DNA of 50,428 nucleotides from Syntrophaceae bacterium (lineage in GTDB: Bacteria; Desulfobacterota; Syntrophia; Syntrophales; UBA5619). The stretch spans positions 1 to 50,428 of the forward strand of contig PLLC01000052.1 in NCBI GenBank assembly GCA_003141195.1, written 5' to 3'. Each line of letters opens with the position of its first letter. Positions within the stretch are counted from its first letter, which is position 1. Position numbers and translations under genes: made by a program. A model generated the notes under the pieces. That model made no database searches, was not told the DNA's origin, and saw only the letters and a list, made by a program, of their open reading frames with translations. Shown here in pieces: positions 44,573 to 50,428 of the stretch.

Positions 44573-45529
44573 ATGTACGTCCGTTTCTGGGGGACGCGAG
44601 GCTCGCTGCCCGCGTCGGCAACAGCGCGACAGATCCGGGAGAAGATCTCCCGGGCCATCCGGTCATTCCGATCGCAGGATCTCGCCACGGATGAGGAGAT
44701 CGAGGCCTTTATCGACCGGGATCTTCCCTTCGCCGTCCGGGGGGGCTACGGGGGAAATACCGCCTGTGTCGAAATCGGCGGGGGCGAGGGTTTCGTTCTC
44801 TGCGATGCGGGGACGGGAATCCGGGATTTTGGTAACGCCTTTCTGCATTCCGGAAAGGGCGGGTCGCCCGCCGTTTTTCATCTTTTCCTGTCACACCTCC
44901 ACTGGGACCACATCCAGGGTTTCCCGTTCTTTACCCCGGCCTATCTTCCCAACCAGGAGATCCATATCTACGGTGGCCATGCGGACATTGAACAGGCGTT
45001 TGAACGCCAGCAGGGTCCACCCTTTTTTCCGGTTCCCTTCCGCGCCCTGAGGGCGACGATCGTTTTCCATACCCTCGATCCGGAGCGGCCGCGCAGGATC
45101 GCCGGATTCGCCGTCCGTATGTTCCGCCAGAAGCATCCTGGGGGGTCCTATGGTTACAGCTTCGTCCGGGAGGGGAAGAAGATCGTCTATTCGACCGATA
45201 TGGAGCACAGGACAGAGGCGGGGGAAGAAGATTACCCCTTTATCGACCTCTTCCGGGATGCGGACCTGCTCATCTTCGATGCCCAGTACCCCCTGGCGGA
45301 CGCCATCGGTTCGAAGGAAAACTGGGGCCACTCCAGCAACCTCCTTGGGGTCGAACTCGCCGTCCGCGCCGGGGTAAAGCGTCTCTGTCTCTTCCACAGC
45401 GAGCCGACCTGGGAGGACGAGGCCCTGGACCGTTTTCTCGCCGAAACCCGCGACTATCTGAAGAGCCATGCCCCTTCTTCGCCGCTCCGGATCGATGTGG
45501 CGTATGACGGCCTGGAGATTGCGCTGTGA
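44573..45529 (+). CDS. Metallo-beta-lactamase-fold hydrolase
   Basis: A 318-residue MBL-fold protein starting MYVRFWGTRGSLPAS. The metal site is SHLHWDHIQGFPFF (HxHxDH), then YSTDMEHRT and WGHSSNLLGVELAVRAGVKRLCLFHSEP supply the later Asp and His ligands. The layout resembles the cAMP phosphodiesterase / beta-CASP-lacking ribonuclease Z-type group, often annotated simply as MBL-fold. Its substrate is unknown. ATG 44573 has AGAGGGG upstream; the frame extends ten codons more without a site. It overlaps the HAD phosphatase start by 4 bases (GTGA), suggesting a two-gene operon. No signal peptide. Confidence 0.85.
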   Translation: MYVRFWGTRGSLPASATARQIREKISRAIRSFRSQDLATDEEIEAFIDRDLPFAVRGGYGGNTACVEIGGGEGFVLCDAGTGIRDFGNAFLHSGKGGSPAVFHLFLSHLHWDHIQGFPFFTPAYLPNQEIHIYGGHADIEQAFERQQGPPFFPVPFRALRATIVFHTLDPERPRRIAGFAVRMFRQKHPGGSYGYSFVREGKKIVYSTDMEHRTEAGEEDYPFIDLFRDADLLIFDAQYPLADAIGSKENWGHSSNLLGVELAVRAGVKRLCLFHSEPTWEDEALDRFLAETRDYLKSHAPSSPLRIDVAYDGLEIAL

Positions 45530-46152
45530 AAGACAGGAAGCTGTTTCTGTTCGACTTTGACGGCGTCCTCGCGGATTCTCTGGACCTCTATGCAGAGGCG
45601 GTAGCGCGCTGCCTGGAGCGGATCGGGACCCCGATCGTGAAGAACAGGGAGGATTATCTGGCGCTTTTCGAGGGCAATTTCTACGAATCGATGGCGGCAC
45701 GGGGGGTGGACCTTGCCGCCTTCGCCCAGGCGGCGAAGGAGATCCTTCCGGGAATCGACTACGGCGCCATGAAACCCTTCGACGGCCTGATCCCCGTACT
45801 CGATTCCCTTCAGAAGGACCATCTCCTCGCGGTCATCTCCTCCAATGGATCCCGGACCATCCGCCGGATGCTCGAACGCTTCGGATTCGATCCCTATTTC
45901 GAGGAGGTCCTCGGCTCCGACTTTCTTTTCAGCAAAAAGGATAAGATCGATTACGCCCTTGCGAAGTACGGAATCCCTCCGGAGAGAACCTTCTACATCG
46001 GCGATACAACGGGGGACATCGTGGAGGCCCGGGCCGCCGGCGTCCGGACGGTGGCCGTCACCTGGGGCTGGCACAGCCGGGAAAGGCTCGTCGCCGCCCA
46101 CCCGGATTTTCTCGTCGAGACGCCGGAGGTTCTGCTGAGCGTCGGCAAGTGA
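45526..46152 (+). CDS. HAD-family hydrolase (phosphoglycolate phosphatase-like)
   Basis: A 208-residue HAD phosphatase: motif I DFDGVLADS with nucleophile D10 and D12, motif II SSNG, motif III lysine in FSKKDK, motif IV GDTTGD. A small helical cap lies between motifs I and II. This plan fits Gph-type phosphatases, but the substrate cannot be assigned. The start is GTG 45526, overlapping the MBL gene stop by 4 bases. It ends 10 bp before the convergent FmdB-type gene. Cytoplasmic. Confidence 0.85.
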   Translation: MKDRKLFLFDFDGVLADSLDLYAEAVARCLERIGTPIVKNREDYLALFEGNFYESMAARGVDLAAFAQAAKEILPGIDYGAMKPFDGLIPVLDSLQKDHLLAVISSNGSRTIRRMLERFGFDPYFEEVLGSDFLFSKKDKIDYALAKYGIPPERTFYIGDTTGDIVEARAAGVRTVAVTWGWHSRERLVAAHPDFLVETPEVLLSVGK

Positions 46153-46162
46153 GAAAAGGGGG

Positions 46163-46651
46163 TCACAGGTCGTAGAGGGTTTCGTCCACGCGGGGCTTCT
46201 GTTTCCGGCCCCCCCTTTTCCCCTTCCCCCCGGTGAGAAAGGGCTCCTCCCCCTCGAGCAGGTCGCCCATCTCCTCTTCAATCCGGTCGGGGTCTTCCCC
46301 CTTTTCCAGACGGTTCAGGGCCTCTTCCATGCCGGAGCCGAGGGAGAGTCCGGTCGCATCGGTCAGCTTCCGCATGAGTTGTGCGGCCTGACGCGGGTCA
46401 TCCTCGCTGATCTTCTCCGCCTCCCCGGCGAGCATCGCCATCGCCTTCTCCATCTTCGCCTCGTCGATTGGGGGCATGTCGTCGCCGGCCGGTTCCTCTT
46501 TTCCCCGGGAGCCCTTGGCGAAGAGCGACATCTGCCGTTTCAGGGGACGCCGGCACACCGGACACGCGGGAATCTTCGCCGTGTTCACCCTCCGGGAGAA
46601 AAAACTGAAAGCGGTATTGCAGGATTTGCAGTGGAATTCATAGATGGGCAT
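46163..46651 (-). CDS. FmdB-family zinc-ribbon protein with long acidic tail
   Basis: A 162-residue protein: N-terminal MPIYEFHCKSC and PACPVC give the C8/C11 and C30/C33 zinc-ribbon of the FmdB/putative regulatory family (usually 60-110 residues). The remaining ~125 residues are charged and helical, with KMEKAMAMLAGEAEKISEDDPRQAAQLMRKL and an acidic stretch, then a basic GGKGKRGGRKQK patch. The tail is unusually long for the family. It lies alone on the minus strand between plus-strand genes, converging with the HAD gene. Role unknown; sometimes found with amidase/formamidase regulation. Confidence 0.75.
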   Translation of the reverse strand: MPIYEFHCKSCNTAFSFFSRRVNTAKIPACPVCRRPLKRQMSLFAKGSRGKEEPAGDDMPPIDEAKMEKAMAMLAGEAEKISEDDPRQAAQLMRKLTDATGLSLGSGMEEALNRLEKGEDPDRIEEEMGDLLEGEEPFLTGGKGKRGGRKQKPRVDETLYDL

Positions 46652-46832
46652 GGCTTCTTTCCGTTCTCCTGTTCATGAAAAACTTATCGTCGTATGAAAT
46701 CATTTACCTGAGGCTATAACGAATTAGCAAATCGGGAGGACGACTTCAAGGGAAACTTGCCGCTTCCAACCCGCACCCGGCCCATCTGATTCAAAAGTTT
46801 GCAGATATTCGGTCACTTAGAAAGCAAATGCC

Positions 46833-46861
46833 TTGACAAATCCGCTTTTCTGGCATATTTA
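46833..46861 (+). promoter_or_regulatory. Promoter of the DEAD-box helicase gene
   Basis: TTGACA (46833-46838), a 17-base spacer and TATTTA (46856-46861; a weak -10) give a transcription start near 46868 and a 5' leader of about 100 bases before ATG 46970. The rest of 46652-46969 contains no recognisable gene. Confidence 0.5.
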
Positions 46862-46969
46862 TGCCTCCAAAACCGTGCAGGAAAGCGTTGCATCCCTCCT
46901 GGTCCGGGTGAATCACCCTTTGACCGCTTACGGAAGATCAGCCCCCCTGTCCATCGAAAGAGAGGAATC

Positions 46970-48559
46970 ATGCAAGAGGATACTATGGAGAACGGCCCCG
47001 TGGCCAAAATCGAACCGCAGCCGGTGACGGCGGAGAGCCGCCCGCAGGAGGCGGTTGGGGAACGGATCGTTGAACCGGAGAACGCCCTGCCGAAGGTGAC
47101 CCTCGAGGAACTTCCCGAACGGCCCCGCGCGGCGTGCGCCAAGGCGGGATGGGCGAAACTGCTGCCGGTCCAGGCCCGGGCGATCCCATATATTCTGGCC
47201 GGACGGAACCTGATGGTCCAGTCGCAGACGGGAAGCGGCAAGACGGGGGCCTTCCTCCTGCCGATCCTTGAGAGGATCGATATGGCGAAGAAGGCCTGCC
47301 AGGCCCTCGTCCTCGTCCCCACCCGGGAGCTTGCCGCTCAGGTCTCCCGTGAGGCGGAGCTCTTAGGCGGCGAACTCGGGCTGCGGACGGCCGTCGTTTA
47401 CGGCGGCGTAAAATACGGCCCGCAGTTGGACGCCTTCCGCGGGGGGGCGCAGCTTGTCGTGGGGACGCCGGGGCGCATCCTCGACCATCTCCTCAAGGGG
47501 ACCCTGATCCTCGATGACCTGCGGATCTTCGTCTTTGACGAGGCGGACCGGATGCTCTCGATGGGGTTCTACCCCGACATGAAGCGGGTCCAGCAGTTCC
47601 TGCCCCAACGGCCGCTCAACGGTTACATGTTCTCCGCGACCATTCCCGCCTTCGTGATCCGCCTCGCCGTGGAGTTCATCCGCCATCCCGAGTTACTCAG
47701 CCTGAGCCGGGACCACATCCATGTGTCCGAAACGGATCACATCTACTACGTCGTTCCGGGGATGCAGCGGGAGCGTTCGCTCGTCCGGATCATCGAAATG
47801 GAGAATCCCGTTTCGGCGATCATCTTCTGCAACATGCGCTCGACGGTGCACTTCGTCTCGGTCGTCCTCAAGCGGTTCGGCTACGATGCCGACGAGCTCA
47901 GCTCCGATCTCGCCCAGGGGGCCCGCGAGAAGGTCATGGCGCGGGTGCGCAAGGGGACGCTCCGCTTCCTCGTGGCGACCGACGTGGCGGCCCGGGGGAT
48001 CGACATCCCCGATCTGTCGCACGTGATCCAGTACGAGCCGCCGGAGGATCCGGAGCTCTACATCCACCGCGCGGGGCGCACGGGCCGCGTCGGGGCGAGC
48101 GGCACGGCCATCATGCTCGTGGCGGGCATGGAGCAGTTCGCCCTCAAATCGATCGCCCGGAGTTTCAACATCCTCGATCTGCACGAAAAAACGGTTCCCA
48201 CGGACGAGGACGTCGAGGGGATCGTCGCGCAGCGGGTAGTCGCCTCCCTGGAGTCCGAACTCCGGTCGCGCGACAGTCTCGAGAAGGAACGGATGCGGCG
48301 CTTCATCCCCTTGGGCCGGAGCCTTGCCGAGGCGGAGGAGGAGTCGCCCCTCATCGCCATGCTCTTGGATGATTACTATCAGCGCACCCTTCAGGCCCCG
48401 CCCCAGTCGCCCTCGGGAGAACCCGTGGAAGAGGAGCCCACAGCGCTCACGGTCGAGGCGGCGCCCGCCGGCAGGTCTGTCCCCGGGGGTCAGGAAAAAC
48501 GCCCCCGGCGGCGGAACGACCGGTATCGCGGCCGCAAACGGACCGGGAATCCGGCGTAA
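46970..48559 (+). CDS. DEAD-box RNA helicase
   Basis: A 529-residue SF2 RNA helicase: Q-motif Gln in LLPVQARAIPYILAGRN, Walker A SQTGSGKT (85-92), PTRELA (118-122), TPGR, DEAD (190-193), SAT (222-224), and the second domain with VATDVAARGIDIP and HRAGRTGR. An acidic N-terminal stretch (~45 residues) and a C-terminal basic tail rich in Arg (KRPRRRNDRYRGRKR) flank the core, typical of RhlE-like cold-shock or ribosome-assembly helicases. The reading frame is open upstream to 46799, but ATG 46970 has AGAGG four bases before it. Another ATG at 46985 is also possible. It is followed after 130 bp by typA, a pairing that hints at ribosome biogenesis at low temperature. Confidence 0.92.
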   Translation: MQEDTMENGPVAKIEPQPVTAESRPQEAVGERIVEPENALPKVTLEELPERPRAACAKAGWAKLLPVQARAIPYILAGRNLMVQSQTGSGKTGAFLLPILERIDMAKKACQALVLVPTRELAAQVSREAELLGGELGLRTAVVYGGVKYGPQLDAFRGGAQLVVGTPGRILDHLLKGTLILDDLRIFVFDEADRMLSMGFYPDMKRVQQFLPQRPLNGYMFSATIPAFVIRLAVEFIRHPELLSLSRDHIHVSETDHIYYVVPGMQRERSLVRIIEMENPVSAIIFCNMRSTVHFVSVVLKRFGYDADELSSDLAQGAREKVMARVRKGTLRFLVATDVAARGIDIPDLSHVIQYEPPEDPELYIHRAGRTGRVGASGTAIMLVAGMEQFALKSIARSFNILDLHEKTVPTDEDVEGIVAQRVVASLESELRSRDSLEKERMRRFIPLGRSLAEAEEESPLIAMLLDDYYQRTLQAPPQSPSGEPVEEEPTALTVEAAPAGRSVPGGQEKRPRRRNDRYRGRKRTGNPA

Positions 48560-48689
48560 TCCATTTTTTTAAACAACCCCCCTCTTGCGCCGATTCGTTC
48601 CGCCCAGGCGGGGCGATCCGGCGGCGGGGATATTTTAACTTTTTCCGCCCCAGAGGCGCTTTGAATGAGAAGGATTGGAAGATCAGAAG

Positions 48690-50428
48690 ATGCGTAAAAC
48701 GAATATCCGTAATATTGCTATCATTTCCCACGTGGACCACGGAAAGACGACGCTCGTGGACGGGATGCTCCGACAGACGGGAACCTTCAACGACCACCAG
48801 GTCATCGAGGATCGCGTGATGGATTCGCTCGATCTCGAAAAGGAGCGGGGCATCACGATCATGGCCAAAAACACGGCCATCCTCTATGGGGAGGTGAAGA
48901 TCAACATTGTGGACACGCCGGGCCACGCCGATTTCGGCGGCGAGGTCGAGCGGAGCTTGAACATGGTGGACGGGGTGATGCTGCTGGTCGATGCGAGCGA
49001 AGGCCCGCTGCCGCAGACGCGCTTTGTGCTGAAGAAGGCGCTCGCCCGGGGAATCCCCGTCGTTCTGGTCATCAACAAGATCGACCGCCCCGACGCGCGG
49101 ATCGAGGAGGTGATCAACGAGGTCTATGACCTCTTCATCGACCTCGATGCAACGGAGGAGCAGATCGAGTTTCCCATCCTCTACACGAACGCCAAGCGCG
49201 GCATCGCCCACCGGAAGCCCGGGGACGATTCGACGGATCTCAAACCGCTATTCGAGACGATTCTCACGGCGATCCCCGGACCGGAGGGGGATGACGGCGC
49301 CGTACCGCAGTATCTCGTCACGAACCTCGACTATGACCCCTACGTGGGCCAACTCGCCATCGGCCGCCTGATGAACGGCGTCCTGGAGATGCGCCAGGCC
49401 TACAGCCTCTGCGGCGAGAAGACGATCACCCCGGGGGTCAAGTTCTCCGCCCTCTACACCTTCGTGGGGCTGAAAAAGGTTCCGGTGGAGCGGGTCGAGG
49501 CGGGCGACATCGTCGCCTTCTCCGGCGTGGAGAATCTCCAGATCGGCGATACCATCTCCTCCCTGGAGAATCCGCAGCCCCTGCCGCGGATCCGCGTGGA
49601 TGAGCCGACCGTTTCGATGCTCTTTTTCGTGAACAACGGCCCGCTGGCCGGCCGGGAGGGCAAGTATCTCACCTCCCGCCATATCCGGGACCGGCTGGAA
49701 CGGGAGATCCTCCGGAACGTGTCGCTCCGGGTGAAGCCGACGGAACGGGCCGACGCCTTCGAGGTGTGCGGGCGCGGGGAACTCCAGATGGCGATCCTCA
49801 TCGAGACGATGCGCCGGGAGGGGTACGAGTTCATGGTCTCCAAGCCCCACGTGATCACGCGGCTTGAGGGCGAGAAGGTCTTCGAACCGGTCGAGAGCCT
49901 GTTCATCGACGTCCCCGAGGAGTTCATCGGGATCCTCACGGAGAAACTTGCGGCGCGGAAGGGGCGGCTGGTCAACCTGGTGAACAAGGGGAGCGGCCGG
50001 GTGAACCTGGAGTTCATCATCCCGGCGCGCGGCCTGATCGGCTTTCGAAGCCACTTCCTCACGGACACAAAGGGGTCCGGGGTGATGAATACGCTGTTTG
50101 AGGGATACGAGCCTTGGGCGGGTGCGATCCCGCAGCGGGTGACGGGGGCGCTCGTGGCCGACCGGCCGGGGAAGGTGACCGCCTACGCCTGCCACGCGAT
50201 GGCGGACCGCGGCGAGCTCTTGATTTCGCCTGGGACGGAGGTGTACGGCGGGATGGTCGTCGGGGAGCGGAACTGCTCCATCGACATGAACGTGAACATC
50301 GTCAAGGAGAAGAAGCTCACGAACATGCGGAGCTCCACCTCGGACCAGACGGTGATCCTCCGCCCGGCGCGGCCCATGTCGCTCGACCAGTGCATCGAGT
50401 TCATCGCCGAGGACGAACTCGTCGAGGT
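48690..50428 (+). CDS. typA: GTP-binding translational regulator TypA/BipA (partial, runs off the window)
   Basis: About 579 residues are visible of a protein usually ~600 long. The GTPase domain shows the G1 region HVDHGKTT (14-21), RGITIMAKN (switch I), [16 protein letters not shown] (G3), NKID (G4) and TNAKRG (G5 region). The later domains include [26 protein letters not shown] and the TypA-specific C-terminal FIAEDELVE. TypA binds the ribosome and is needed for growth under cold or other stress. ATG 48690 has GGAAG about nine bases upstream. The window ends inside the C-terminal domain, so no stop is seen. It follows the DEAD-box gene with no clear terminator between. Confidence 0.95.
   Translation, partial: MRKTNIRNIAIISHVDHGKTTLVDGMLRQTGTFNDHQVIEDRVMDSLDLEKERGITIMAKNTAILYGEVKINIVDTPGHADFGGEVERSLNMVDGVMLLVDASEGPLPQTRFVLKKALARGIPVVLVINKIDRPDARIEEVINEVYDLFIDLDATEEQIEFPILYTNAKRGIAHRKPGDDSTDLKPLFETILTAIPGPEGDDGAVPQYLVTNLDYDPYVGQLAIGRLMNGVLEMRQAYSLCGEKTITPGVKFSALYTFVGLKKVPVERVEAGDIVAFSGVENLQIGDTISSLENPQPLPRIRVDEPTVSMLFFVNNGPLAGREGKYLTSRHIRDRLEREILRNVSLRVKPTERADAFEVCGRGELQMAILIETMRREGYEFMVSKPHVITRLEGEKVFEPVESLFIDVPEEFIGILTEKLAARKGRLVNLVNKGSGRVNLEFIIPARGLIGFRSHFLTDTKGSGVMNTLFEGYEPWAGAIPQRVTGALVADRPGKVTAYACHAMADRGELLISPGTEVYGGMVVGERNCSIDMNVNIVKEKKLTNMRSSTSDQTVILRPARPMSLDQCIEFIAEDELVE

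Noticed and set aside
46799-46969. 57-codon N-terminal extension of the DEAD-box helicase
   Set aside because: It overlaps the predicted promoter at 46833-46861, and ATG 46970 has a good ribosome-binding site.
47363-48184. Minus-strand frames opposite the DEAD-box helicase
   Set aside because: They mirror helicase motifs on the other strand and carry no sensible start or domain.

Overview
The window looks like a chromosomal segment of an anaerobic, fatty- or aromatic-acid-degrading bacterium of the Desulfobacterota (former Deltaproteobacteria, Syntrophus/Smithella-like). This is an inference from gene content: CoA-ligase/beta-oxidation genes beside a branched-chain-type ABC importer, remnants of a corrinoid methyltransferase cluster, Tat and GatCAB genes, generally high G+C and clear Shine-Dalgarno sites. 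I could not run a database search.

Positions 1-~1005 hold most of an AT-richer gene for a secreted protein. It meets a 3-hydroxyacyl-CoA dehydrogenase gene tail-to-tail in the middle of that gene, so the junction is a rearrangement or an assembly chimera. From ~1005 to 16900 everything is on the minus strand: a metallo-beta-lactamase-fold protein, a periplasmic binding protein, LivH, LivM, an acyl-CoA ligase, LivG and LivF (a tight operon), then a crotonase/dehydrogenase fusion, a flavin oxidoreductase, a second acyl-CoA ligase, thiolase, enoyl-CoA hydratase and the truncated dehydrogenase. Together these could import a carboxylate, activate it with CoA and run beta-oxidation. No acyl-CoA dehydrogenase or ETF is present.

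Positions 16968-23856 are a minus-strand defence island that reads as one four-gene operon with its own promoter: a long HicB-like protein, a HicA-like small protein, a Type III-style methyltransferase (Mod) and a very long helicase-nuclease (Res) whose C-terminus carries a HEPN-type R-N-x4-H motif. This is the most novel-looking assembly in the window. Next comes the ilvB-ilvN-ilvC operon (24023-27701) with a sigma70-like promoter, an untracked 28-residue leader peptide rich in Leu and Val, and two tandem terminator hairpins whose inner arms can pair perfectly with each other, which looks like a transcription attenuator. A tatB-tatC-mrcA operon (27796-31100) follows, with a strong promoter.

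On the plus strand from 31214 come a histone-deacetylase-family hydrolase, a palindromic repeat element, gatC-gatA-gatB, an AT-rich two-gene accessory insert (HNH nuclease plus a small unknown protein), mtnA with a 60-residue insertion, and a radical SAM protein converging on ftcD (minus). Positions 39858-40687 carry REP-like palindromes and an IS3-family remnant. After that come orphan dppD and dppF ATPase genes, a decayed methyltransferase region (MttB tail, intact corrinoid protein, truncated hydantoinase-like ORF), a possible Cys-rich small protein, an MBL-fold protein, a HAD phosphatase, an FmdB-type zinc-ribbon protein (minus), a DEAD-box helicase and typA, which runs off the window end.
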